DNA of 64,000 bases from Oenanthe sinensis. Its lineage: Eukaryota > Streptophyta > Magnoliopsida > Apiales > Apiaceae. The translations under genes were made by a program, and so were the position numbers. Under the pieces are notes generated by a model. The model saw only the letters and a program-made list of their open reading frames with translations. It had not been told where the DNA came from and did not search any database. Where the stretch lies: positions 19,826,501 through 19,890,500 of the forward strand of contig CM053794.1 in NCBI GenBank assembly GCA_028671895.1. The letters run 5' to 3'. Shown here in pieces: positions 53,865 through 64,000 of this stretch (its first letter is position 1; every line of letters starts with the position of its first letter).

Positions 53865-56640
53865 TGTAATATCCCTAAAATCCAGGTACTTTTAAAACCT
53901 TGTTATTGAAAGTATGTATTGGATAATAATTATGGAATAAAGTTTTGTTGGGCAATTAAATTATTGAAATTGCCAGAATGAGTTAAAGATTAAATTGGTC
54001 GTAGCGAATCGTTACGGACCCGAAGAAAATCAAGTGATTTCCTTGAAATATTTAAAAGAGCCGAATTTTTTTATTCATGGATTAATAAAATCCAAATACT
54101 TGCACTTAGCTAAAATTTATAAGTAATGCTAGTAGTATTAAGTCAAAGTCAAAGAAGTGCTAGAAAACTTGACCAACTTTGACTTGACCTTTGGGAGGAG
54201 TATTAAGCCAAGGGTCAAGTTAAGTGATTAAACAAAAGAAAACAAAGAAAAAAAATCAGCAAAGGTGGCTAGAGCAAGAAGAACCATTCGGCCAAGCTAG
54301 AAGAGAAAGAAGGAAGAAAAATCCAAGCTCACATCATACTTGCTTGTTTGTGTTGGTTAGAAGCTTAAAAGAAAGGTAGTCTCCATGTGTTCAACATACT
54401 TAAATTGCATGCAAAGTTATCCATGAAATCTATAGCTTTTCATGAAAGTATGTATGCATGAATAGTGATGTTGATTTTGAATAAATTCTTAAACACTGGT
54501 GTTATGAATCCTTAAGCTTTGATAGCACTTGTTAATGGTTATTTAAGCTAGGGGTAGTGTTAATAAGCATGAGAAGCTTGATTATATGAACCCTAGCTTG
54601 GTGGAGTCATGTGATTAAAGCATGCTATGTAATGAGTTTAAGTATATGCTTTGGTGCTTGCTTTGTGGCTATGATTTTACAATATAGTGATGATTTGGTT
54701 AAAGTTTATGAGTATGTAATATGGATGTGTCTTGGTAGAGAATGGTGGTTGAAAGAAGGGTAAGTGAATTGTTGTTTTGAAAGTAGTAAAATGATGTTAA
54801 AAGCTGTCTAGCAGTGGTGATGCAGTTGGCTGAATTATTGGTAATATTGAGAGTGTTGTTAAATTGTGTTTGGGCTTGGGATGTCTTGACTACATTCCCA
54901 AGTAGTAGTGAAAAATATATGGTAGTCATTTGAGTTGAATAAAATGAGTTTAAAACAGGGGAAACGAGGAACATACAAAGGAGACCATGCAAAATTTCTG
55001 TCTGCCTACTAACTGTTCATAGCAACCGAAGGGGCTAGACTGTATTGATTAATGATATCTTTATATGGTTAGATAGATGTCGGTCTCTAGATCGTTTGCG
55101 CGCTAATTTTGCGTCAAACGGAGTTATGAGCTAAAAGTTATGGCCAAAATAGTAAGGCTAGGCAGAAAACTCAGCTGCCCTGTTTTTGACTAACTTGGAA
55201 TGGATGATCAGCCTAGCTAAGCTACTCCATAAATCTTGAGCCTTTTATTTTAAATAGTAGGCACATGTGTGAAGACTTGGAAAGAAGAATTGGGTTAAAA
55301 AGATTAAAACCTGATTTATGAAAAATGTTTGAATACAAGTGCTGCATATGAAAAGTTAAGGGAAATGCTAATGTTTTGATTTAGCCACTTCCTTTGTATA
55401 AAATGACATTTGAGGCTAAACTAGAAAATGAAAGATGTTGTATGATGACATAAGAATGCTATGGGCTAATGGACTTGTTTATTATATGTCGTTTTGAATG
55501 AATCAGGTAGTTATACGAGTATGCGTTAATAGGACGATTAAGAAATACTCGTATAGCTAAAGGTGAATTGTTTTTGTTCGTAGATACTCGGACGAAACAA
55601 GGAAGGAGCTTACTTCCGCGAAAACCTACAGGCAAGTATCTGACACTTTGTCACATTGATTCTAATGTATGACATATGTATGCATAGGTTGGTTAAGGTA
55701 GTTTCTTGTGAGTAGGACTAGATCCTTTCAACCTAACCCTGAGACTCCTCTGAACTTCTTAAAAAGTTAGAGGACGTTTATTCTTCAGTTCGTGTAACTG
55801 AACCTGTGTCGAGCATATCTTTTTGGTGCTCGATGGTCGACCGGGAGTAGTCTAGCGTGTCTCGACGGTTAGTCGAGGTTTATTATTTTAAATAATATTT
55901 AGTTTATTAAATATTATTTAAAGAATATGGAAAGTATTTAAAGGTTAAGTAAATACTTTCAGGGTATTTGAAATTATTTAAATATTATTTAATATTGATT
56001 AAATATTATTTAAATATTTTGGGACATTTAAAAGTATTTAACTACTGATTAAATACTTTCAACTCGTTTTGGTTTATTTAAATATTATTTAATATTGATT
56101 AAATATTATTTAAATATGTTGAATCATTTAAGATTATTTAAATATTAAATAATCCTGATTATATTTGAATTAAATATTTTAATTCTCTTAAATCCTTTTA
56201 ATATTTTTCGAGGACTATTCTGGGCCTCCTAAATATTAATAAAATATTTAATTATTCTTTAAAAATATTCTGGAGTTGTCTAAACTTCTTTAAATATTAT
56301 TTTTCATTAAATAATAAATAGTGAGCGATGACTCGGATAATTTATATTTATTCTGAGTCGATAACTCCAGGTTCGGGAGGTAACGTCCGGCTCCGATATT
56401 CCTCCCAGTTGTATAGGTGCCTTATGGCCCATTGTTTCATTCCAAAAGTGTAATATTTTGTGGAGTCTATTTTAACTCGTATTAGTGGCTCCCCGGTCGC
56501 ATTCTTGAATCTCCTTGATTCAAGGGTTTCTGTCTTGTTAAATTCGTTGACTGAGAGTCAACCCAGATGTTTCGAGAGTACTCCCACCTCGTTTCGGGAG
56601 CCAAGCTATTGCCAGATATTGAAATCTAACAATAGGTCGT

Positions 56641-57054
56641 AGTTGTTCTGGAAGGTTGTATTAAATTCCCTTCCTTATCTGTTGATTGAAATCCTGTGAT
56701 GGATTGTTGAGTTGTTCTGGAAGGTTGTATTAAATTCCCTTCCTTATCTGTTGATTGAAATCCTGTGATGGGTTGTTGAGTTGTTCCGGAAGGTTGTATT
56801 AAATTCCCTTCCTTATCTGTTGATTGAAATCCTGTGATGGGTTGTTGAGTTGTTCCGGAAGGTTGTATTAAATTCCCTTCCTTATCTGTTGATTGAAATC
56901 CTGTGATGGATTGTTGAGTTGTTCTGGAAGGTTGTATTAAATTCCCTTCCTTATCTGTTGATTGAAATCCTGTGATGGGTTGTTGAGTTGTTCCAGAAGG
57001 TTGTATTAAATTCCCTTCCTTATCTGTTGATTGAAATCCTGTGATGGATTGTTT
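56641..57054. repeat. 69-bp minisatellite, six copies, in E 3' LTR
   Basis: Same unit and copy number as 37405-37818; about four unit-specific base differences. Confidence 0.9.
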
Positions 57055-57606
57055 GATTGAAGTCCTAAAGTGGATTGTTGTTATTCTAGAAGGTTTGATT
57101 AAATTTCCTTCTAGGTTTGATGAGTTTTAAAGTATTCATCAGGGACTGGAGTAAAAGTTGCGTAAGAGGTCGGGGACGCACGACCCAGCCGTAATTAAAG
57201 GCCCATGAGTTGCCTAGGGTGACGTCCCGATAAGGGGTTGTCCTTCTACTAGTAGAGAAAATGACGAAATGTCGATTGTACATGCGACTAATCATCGAGT
57301 ACAATAAGGCGTTGAAAAATCTCCAGTTAATCCCGTTTCTTCCACTTGGAATTTGACGTTGCACTGTAACGAAAGCCTAGGTGCTGAGTTACCGATAGTG
57401 TTAACGGGGAACATAATCAATTTTGAATTTGTTGATTGCTTTGAGTATTGTTTTACTTGCACTTGTCAGTTTCATTGATATCTTGATATTGTACTCGGTT
57501 ATTGTTTCAGTACCTTGTTATACTATTATCTATTACTTGCTGAGCATTTGTAGCTCATTCTTGCTTGTTATTTTCTGTTGTTGTTCCTACCTTACAGTTG
57601 CAGATC

Positions 57607-57783
57607 ATGCCCAGTCGAGTACACCGCACCTTGCGCAAGCGGGTCACCAGGGCAAGGACCCCCTATGAGAGATTCCGCTTTACGGCACCTGAGGTAGGGA
57701 GGCTTAGTAGGATAGGCTTCCATCTTCTACTAGTCAGGTTTATCTATAGATATGACTTATGTAAGTATATGGAACAGATGTAA
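57607..57783 (+). CDS. LTR small ORF of element E, 3' copy (58 aa)
   Basis: Intact duplicate of 38371-38547 with two residue changes (H to R near residue 7 and Q to H near residue 38). Only the 5' LTR copy would lie at the start of the element transcript. Confidence 0.45.
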   Translation: MPSRVHRTLRKRVTRARTPYERFRFTAPEVGRLSRIGFHLLLVRFIYRYDLCKYMEQM

Positions 57784-58080
57784 GTTAATTTACTTTTGAC
57801 TGCGGCATAGTTTCCTCAAGGAGCTTTAGCTAGCAGTGCAACCCCATCTTGTGATAACTATATTATGTATCAGTTAAGATATAATGATGTAAATTATGAA
57901 ACTCCGTTTCTGAGACTATGGCTCGTGTGTGTGTGATAAGGTTATGGGGTCACCAGCATGTCGTTATTTTGTGATTATTATATGGTGATTTACTATTGTT
58001 GGATTACAAGTGTGTGTGTGTATACTGGAAATTGGACAGTGACAACCTGGATCTCCGACCCCGGGTCTGGGGGCGTCACA

Positions 58081-58085
58081 CCATC
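58081..58085. repeat. Target site duplication of element E, right copy (CCATC)
   Basis: Identical to 34624-34628. Confidence 0.92.
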
Positions 58086-58600
58086 AGTATAGTAGTAGTT
58101 CATGCATTTATCATGTTACTTTCAGCAGTTTTCAACATGCTTAGTAACTCAATGGGTGTTTCACCAATCTTGTTCATTTTGTTGTTCATAACAAACTAAG
58201 AATATTTGTTATTCAAAGATTATAAGATCAAATCTAACAAATCTCCAAACCAATTAGGAAATCCAAAATGTCAAAGATACTCATTATACCCTATAATCTT
58301 TAGAACATGTGGTGTAATCGGGTCTTACTCTCCCTACTTGTAAGTGTATAGTTCCCTTTTATTGTCAAATATATCTTGTGCTCAATCGTCTCATAAGCAT
58401 CTATATGCTCGTATTGCTTCTTAAGCTCAACACTCATAGTTGCGAGCATGAGACATGAAATATCAGTCGCAATATCAATTCGCTTCCAATAAGCACTATC
58501 ATTTACACATGTTACATTCTCAGCTTTAAGAGCAGGGGAAGATATTTGAATAACATCGTGGTGCTCGAGGATGATCCTCAAGCTCCTATGTCAGTCGAGG
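58086..58600 (-). pseudogene. Element F gag N-terminal remnant
   Basis: The fragment CLMLATMSVELKKQYEHIDAYETIEH (58300-58581 frame) parallels CLMLATMSAELQRQHVHMDA of element C Gag. Frameshifts and stops follow toward 58086. Confidence 0.75.
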
Positions 58601-60139
58601 AAATTTATTCTCGTCAACTTGTCCTTCTAAAGAACTGATCGCATAGAGAAGTTGTTTGTGTTTATCATTTGATCTCTACAATATTAAAGTGTATAAAAAT
58701 AAACTAGATTGTAGATTTAATATTAATTGTGTTTAAGTTATTATCATATACATTCATAATATATATCTCCCACAATTTTCATCAAATCAATAGCCCTAAC
58801 TATTAATTCAGAAATCATTTCTTTAAATCTTTGTAGTGAGCCAAGATCCACATTTCATCCATGTTTTAAGATAGCGTTGGCTAATACACCCAAAACATGA
58901 CTATTTAGGTAGACAACATTTGTCGATTTTATCAAATATAACTCTTGGAAAGTTTGGTGGAACAACCCTTTGTACACATTTATCCACTAAACCTCACCAA
59001 ACTCTATGCCTCTAAATCCACAATCCTATTGTGATGATTTAGTTAAGTTAGACCCAATGTTTTAACAAACTAAGTACACTTACTTAACACGTCTTCCCAT
59101 GATTGATAAGAGCACCTTACTTTGGAAAACCCACTCCTTCTCAATCTAGATCTTGACGGGTATTAAAAATTGGAAGGCATCCGATTAACTTAATATGTTT
59201 TAGGGATTTTATTATTTATATGAACGATCATGATCCCATCATAAAGAGATTCTAAATTTTTCCTTGATCAAATAATTCATTTCAATATTCGTCAATGGAT
59301 TGATTTTCAGGTCATCGGAGAAGTCACAAGTGGTCTATCTTAAAAACCGACTTCTTTATGAATTAAACTAATAATCCACTTTTGAACAAATCTCCCCATA
59401 TCAGAAAAAGAAAATTCATATTTAATATTGTGTTTCATAAACACAAGAATCTCATGATCGTTTCTTCAATTTTAAAATCTTGAATCGTTATAGATTTTAT
59501 ATTTCTTAAGCAACCATGACATGGGTGTCGTATCTAATACATATATGATTAATCAATATTAAGGATGCATCTCGATTATATCTACGCATACATATCAATA
59601 CATGTAATCATATACATATATGTAATGTGCGTAAATTAAATGTGTTGGGTTATGGCCCCATCCTATGTGATCTTTCCAAGCTAATAGAAATATCAAAGTT
59701 AGTCTATGGTGGTTTAAAAAATACTATCTATTACATGTCTTCTTTATTCTTTGCTCCATCATCCCCTTTTGGATTGCCTCCTTGCTTGTAAGTCTTCAAT
59801 GATAATTACATTGAATACTGAAACAAAACTATTCTCAGAAAATAATAAATCGCCATGGACAGATGCCAAGCTGAGATTGTCAGTATTGCTCAGTGACATG
59901 ATTTCAGTCAAAAAATACATATCGTTTGTGAAAATCGGACACTGGACATGGATTTCAGAAAATCTACAACAGTCGTTTCAGAATTCGTATCGAATACGAT
60001 TCTCATCATAAGAATAAACATGTATCATATACATAGAACAATACACACAATCATCACATGATTATAAATCACATGAATATCATATATTGAAAATCATACA
60101 AAACATATATATCAACATATATCCATGGCATATCATATA

Positions 60140-60373
60140 CCCACCCATTTGTTTACGTTTCGGAGAGAAGGTCTGACACGTATTTTAAGGTACATATAAA
60201 GTATAGTTCCATAACTTATTTTCAATTTTTTTTTCTGAATAAAAATTAATGTTTAAATTTTTATTCAGAAAAAAAATTTAAAAATAAGTTATGAAATTAT
60301 ACTTTATATGCACCTTAAAATGCGTGTCGGGCCTTCTATCTGAAACGTGAACAAATGGGTGAGACGGAGGTAG
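60140..60373. mobile_element. Stowaway-like MITE (foldback element, about 234 bp)
   Basis: Two arms of about 105 bases are near-perfect inverted repeats: CACCCATTTGTTTACGTTTC on the left and the complement of GAAACGTGAACAAATGGGTG on the right, meeting at an A/T-rich centre near 60250. The right end ACGGAGGTAG followed by TA resembles the Stowaway terminal CTCCCTCCGT and its TA target. The left terminus has lost or changed about 7 bases. No coding capacity. It is non-autonomous and probably mobilised by a Tc1/mariner transposase. It lies in the leader of F. Confidence 0.7.
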
Positions 60374-60437
60374 TACATGTTTACATACATCGAAAAAATG
60401 TTTTGAACACATAACGAATTAAAACGTTTCACAAGTA

Positions 60438-60449
60438 GCTGTGATGCCA
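60438..60449 (-). other. Primer binding site of element F (degenerate)
   Basis: TGGCATCACAGC on the minus strand, one base from the LTR end, shares the unusual C at position 4 with element C. Confidence 0.6.
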
Positions 60450-60450
60450 T

Positions 60451-60569
60451 TGAATGGTTTCGAGGCATAAACGAAGCGGAATAAACGTGAAAAATAAATT
60501 AAAATAATGAAACCGCCTGCAAGGTCTAACAAAAACATAATATTTAATTCGGAGATCATGATGTATTAC
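60451..60569 (-). repeat. Element F 5' LTR, end fragment
   Basis: Matches the complement of element C's LTR end (TTTATGCCTCGGAACC region). Truncated here by the insertion of A2; the rest lies beyond the window if retained. Confidence 0.65.
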
Positions 60570-62096
60570 TGTTAGTCCCAAATATCGTAGAAGGGGGGTT
60601 GAATACGATATTGTCCAATTTATAAAATAATCGCGGAATGACTTGTTATGGACTAGTTGACAGTTCGAACAGATATTAAATCAAACACAAGGTGAGCAAT
60701 AACATAACAACAGTTCGTTCGGGGAATATATCGTTTTATTAATATAAACCACGAAGGTGCTACACAACTCTAATCCGTAGATTAGCTTCAACTGATTCAC
60801 TAGTACAGTTACAATACAACAACAATAATCAATACGAACAATAAATATGACACTAGCTTAAACGACGTTAATGGCTTCTCTGTGTCTCTCTTCTTTGCTC
60901 TGTATATTTTCGCTCTGTAACTGAATGAAAATGAATGTTCGTGAATGAATCACAAAGGCTTGGCTTTGCTGCTTTATTGTGTAGGCTTTTTCAATCTTCT
61001 ACGTGGCCTTCTGAGAACCAAGTAAATAGATTGCTTCTCACTTCTTGAATTAACAACCGTCGAGACATTTAATTTATAACCATCGGTGAGTCTGTTGATA
61101 ACCGTCGAGACTGAAATAATCACTTAAAACAATTCTTCTCAAGGATATCAAAGATATGTGGCATGCTGTGGCTGGCTGTAGATTAAAAAATCTTAAACCC
61201 TCAACTATCGAAGTGCCATAACTATCGAGTGACTTAACCGTCGATGGAATAAATAATCTGGATATTTATCTGAGTCCCTTAACTATCGAGATGCTGTAAC
61301 CGTCGAGTGAAATGGACGAAACAGTCAAACCCAACTATCAGTTATAACTATCGACTCAAATGAATTATTAAAACCATAACCGTCGAGTGAAATGGATTAA
61401 TAATATATCCAAAAATGCTAACCGTCGAGTGATTTGCTAACCGTCGGTAAATAAGACGAAATAGCCAAACAGGAGAACCAACCGTCGGTGAATAAGACAA
61501 AACAGTCAAACAGCTAAACGGTAGTTCACCTTAGCCATTTTTCCAACGATTCAAAGCTCTGCAATATTTTCTTTCACTGCAACCAAGTTAATAAATTTAC
61601 CTTTACTACTTGAACTTGATTTTCTCCGAGCTATAGCACACAACGATTATACAGCCAATTCTTTTCTAACATAGATGCGGTTCTCAATTCCTTTTGTGCT
61701 GACATTTAGTGCAACTGGTCTGGTTCACAAACGACTAACACGAACTTGATCTTCACATCTTCTTGACTATTCAATTGGCCCTGTTTCTCTAGCTGTTAAG
61801 AAGTGCTTCTGTAATTCACTGGAATCCCATGACTTCTCTGTTGTAAAACCTCTGACATCTTCTGAACCTCTGAAACACTATATCTTTATTCTTCACTGAG
61901 GCTTGAACATGTTAATGAACTTCTTTCAGTGATCTTCAATGTCTTCAAAGCTTCATCTAATGTTTTGGTCTTTTGTATTCAACTTGTAAACGATTCACAG
62001 TCGATTCCGTGCTTCATTTTAATATAAGTTACCGACCATCAGTGTTGAGTTAGTTTCCTCGGTTACATGTTACGTTACGTTACATTATGCTTTACA
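60570..62096 (-). repeat. Element A2 3' LTR (1,527 bp)
   Basis: Same length and sequence as A's LTRs. At the one site where A's two LTRs differ it has the base of A's 5' LTR. Confidence 0.95.
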
Positions 62097-62300
62097 ATCT
62101 CCCCCTATTTGATTGTTAGAGTTCGACAAGCAAATCCCTTAAGAGGATAACTCAACTAACTTACAAGAAAAAGTAAATAGAAGATGGTAAACTAATATTA
62201 AACAAATTCTGGATTACATAACACATTTCCAGATGTCAAAAACAATTACAATGTAGAATGAATGTTCCTCTAGCCTGAACTGATATACATTAAGTCATTC
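62097..62300 (-). other. Element A2 PPT and untranslated region after the third ORF
   Basis: Identical to 2042-2245. The polypurine tract is at 62097-62111. No gene. Confidence 0.85.
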
Positions 62301-64000
62301 TCACTGTACAAGACTTGCAAGCTGGTCATTCACTAGATCCAGCGCTTCTTCTTCTAGCATATTACTTGGCTTGGGATCTGACAAAGCTTCCTGAAGTGTT
62401 TGCAAGACAGCTACTCTTCTGATCTGCTTAACTTGTTCGAATGTAAATTCAAGAACTTTCGTCTTTCCTTTAACACTCAACCTTTTTGGTACTGCTTTAA
62501 CCCGATCAGTGTTGTAGTATGATTCTGCTCTCAACTTCTCCATGTAAAGCTTAGAGATCTCTGCCAATGCTGATTTGTCTTTGTAGTTCGTCGAAGTCTT
62601 GATTTGATCAAGTATAAAACCCAGTTCCCTAGAAGTCATGTATGACATCTTGTGGATATCAACTATTTCAGTTTTTCCTTTGGGGTTCTTATACCTGATT
62701 GCTGGAGGATCCTTTAGCACCATTGTCTCTATCTCCCTGATTATATCAAAATCTGGAAAGACAATTGGAAAATCTGGCTTTTCTGCATATTCGAACACCT
62801 TCCCTGGATGATTAAATCTAAATTCAGTCATTGCCTTGACTTTTTCAAAGTCCCAATCTCCTTCTTCTCTTGTATACACAGGCAATTTTGGTTGAGATCC
62901 ATTTGAAGGATCTATTCTTCCGACCTTGGAAATATCTACAGATTGATTTGATAAGACATTTAGTCTATAAGCATAAATGCGCTCTGCAGCTTTCCATTTT
63001 TCTTCTGTTCTAAGTCCTTCACTCCTAAGAAGCCCTTCAACATATTTCAGACGCTTCAGAGGATATAGGCTCAGTCTTTCATCACTCAAACACAGTGTCT
63101 GAACTAACTTGTCTTTGTAGAATATCACTGTATAAGGAGTTGTGTGAACTTCAGCTGCTGTTTTGCTCATCTGATCTTCAATCATATCAGTAAGAAGTTC
63201 ATTCACATGAGATCTCTTGTCCGTCCTAATCTTCATGACATATAATTCTGTTAGAGACCTCAACTTGATAAAATTCGAAGAAATGGTCTTTGTGGTCGAA
63301 TTATTGAACTGAATCTGAATCTTCCATCCATTGATGTTGGTCGTGATGAATATCAACTTGATAGTCTGTCTTAGTGCATGAAAGAACTGGTTTATTGATG
63401 GATGACTCTTGTGAGCTTCTTGCAGTGCTTCCAGAACTCTTTGATCTTCATTTTGAATCATTCCTAACTCTGGTTTTTGCAAAAGACTCCTAGCCTTATC
63501 CCATGCACTTCCTTCTCTTGATAACATCAACGGCCTTTGTCTTCTTTCAATGTAGTGGTTATAGTGTTCTTTTCTGATTTTCTCTTGAGACATGCGTGCA
63601 ACTTCATATGCCCTTATTTTGGATTGATTCGCATCTAGCAAACCAAATGTTTCCACGAAGTCCGTTTCAGTGAACTGATAAGCGGCATCATTTACAAATT
63701 CATCAAACACATCATCTTCCTGAGCTGTAGGAGCTGTATGAGAAAGTTCCCATATTTCTCCTTCTTCAAGTGTGAGCCTTACCTCCAGCGGTATATTTTG
63801 CTCCCCCTGAGATGTGATGTTTGCTTCTTCCTCTACCAACTTTCCTTTACCTTTGTCTTTACTCCTCATTTCTGCACCAGATTCTTTTTCTTGTTCTCGC
63901 ACTATCATCTCCCCCTTAGTTGTGTTATCCTCCAAGACAGGGATTTGAGTAGTTTGAGATTTATACATTTCAAACAAATCTGTAACAAACTTCTTCATAT
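62301..64000 (-). CDS. Element A2 third ORF (env position), C-terminal 566 codons, partial
   Basis: Identical in protein sequence to the last 565 residues of the element A ORF, from the coiled-coil end (MKKFVTDLFEMYKSQ) to NDQLASLVQ. It is cut by the window end, so the internal Met is not the start. Two identical open copies support that the full-length ORF is the active family form rather than an accident of one copy. Confidence 0.85.
   Translation of the reverse strand, partial: MKKFVTDLFEMYKSQTTQIPVLEDNTTKGEMIVREQEKESGAEMRSKDKGKGKLVEEEANITSQGEQNIPLEVRLTLEEGEIWELSHTAPTAQEDDVFDEFVNDAAYQFTETDFVETFGLLDANQSKIRAYEVARMSQEKIRKEHYNHYIERRQRPLMLSREGSAWDKARSLLQKPELGMIQNEDQRVLEALQEAHKSHPSINQFFHALRQTIKLIFITTNINGWKIQIQFNNSTTKTISSNFIKLRSLTELYVMKIRTDKRSHVNELLTDMIEDQMSKTAAEVHTTPYTVIFYKDKLVQTLCLSDERLSLYPLKRLKYVEGLLRSEGLRTEEKWKAAERIYAYRLNVLSNQSVDISKVGRIDPSNGSQPKLPVYTREEGDWDFEKVKAMTEFRFNHPGKVFEYAEKPDFPIVFPDFDIIREIETMVLKDPPAIRYKNPKGKTEIVDIHKMSYMTSRELGFILDQIKTSTNYKDKSALAEISKLYMEKLRAESYYNTDRVKAVPKRLSVKGKTKVLEFTFEQVKQIRRVAVLQTLQEALSDPKPSNMLEEEALDLVNDQLASLVQ

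Larger units (their letters stand above)
34629..58080 (+). mobile_element. Element E: Tekay-like Ty3-gypsy chromovirus, split by C
   Basis: Plus-strand gypsy element with 4,216-bp LTRs of equal length, perfect TSD CCATC, PBS for initiator tRNA-Met, PPT and gag-pol with a C-terminal chromodomain. Without the nested C it is about 14.5 kb. By eye the LTRs differ at about 18 sites (0.4%). Very long LTRs plus a chromodomain fit the Tekay/Del clade. It carries a pre-gag ORF, which C interrupts. Two in-frame stops in gag-pol make this copy doubtful as an autonomous element. Confidence 0.93.
53865..58080 (+). repeat. Element E 3' LTR (4,216 bp)
   Basis: Equal in length to the 5' LTR, with about 18 base differences seen by eye and no indels. 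Contains the minisatellite (56641-57054), hairpin (57541-57557) and small ORF (57607-57783). Confidence 0.95.
58081..60569 (-). mobile_element. Element F: decayed Angela-like copia, right part (leader and gag)
   Basis: Minus-strand relic related to element C. In element sense it has an LTR end (60569-60451), PBS (60449-60438), a leader of about 1.85 kb including an inserted MITE, and the start of gag. It continues at 34628-34254 beyond element E. A2 is inserted in its LTR. It is clearly older than E and A2, which interrupt it. Confidence 0.75.
60570..64000 (-). mobile_element. Element A2: second copy of element A (partial, runs off the window)
   Basis: Minus-strand copy shifted by exactly 60,055 bases relative to A, with no indels over 3.4 kb. 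It includes a 3' LTR, PPT and the end of the third ORF. The five bases before it are ATTAC; the matching TSD copy would be outside the window. Confidence 0.93.

Noticed and set aside
59751..60011. 86-codon plus-strand ORF in relic F
   Set aside because: It lies antisense in the leader of a decayed element and has no recognisable domain.

Overview
This window is plant nuclear DNA made almost entirely of LTR retrotransposons inserted into one another. I found no host gene, rRNA, tRNA or bacterial-type feature. The element clades (Sirevirus-type and Angela/BARE-type Ty1-copia, Tekay/Del-type chromodomain Ty3-gypsy) point to a flowering plant. Gypsy Gag sequence style suggests a eudicot, perhaps Apiaceae, but that is only an impression.

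Layout. The oldest substrate is a decayed minus-strand Sirevirus-like element (B). Its RNase H remnant lies at 33770-34253, its spacer at 32892-33769, and its env-position ORF is cut into pieces at 32851-32891, 17965-19451, 15279-16287 and 51-514. The insertions that cut it are: D, a decayed gypsy element (19452-32850); G, a rearranged Angela-like fragment (16288-17964); and A, a nearly pristine Sirevirus-like element (515-15273, 1,527-bp LTRs, TSD AGAAA). To the right, B's RNase H joins an old minus-strand Angela-like relic F (34254-34628, then 58081-60569). F is split by E, a Tekay-like gypsy element (34629-58080, 4,216-bp LTRs, TSD CCATC). E is itself split by C, an intact Angela/BARE-like copia element (39302-48263, TSD GTTTC). 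F also carries a Stowaway-like MITE (60140-60373), and its LTR is hit by a second copy of A (A2, 60570 to beyond the window end) that has no indels relative to A over the shared 3.4 kb.

Coding content. C has one open 1,319-codon gag-pol. A has gag (one in-frame TAG), pol in a different overlapping frame, and an uninterrupted 1,266-codon ORF in the env position. E has a 1,547-codon gag-pol with two in-frame stops and a C-terminal chromodomain, plus an extra proline/acid-rich ORF upstream of gag that C interrupts. D has the same organisation, heavily mutated.

Most unusual points. (1) D and E both carry a small basic ORF inside the LTR and an ATG-less pre-gag ORF, with in-phase splice-like signals that would remove the primer binding site. 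(2) A carries about 14 copies of a short CTCGAYRGTTA-type motif in U3 and more, on both strands, in the pol/env spacer; B has a different TCGAGAACTC array in its corresponding spacer. (3) C sits inside E, yet its LTRs differ more (about 1.1%) than E's (about 0.4%), contrary to simple LTR dating.
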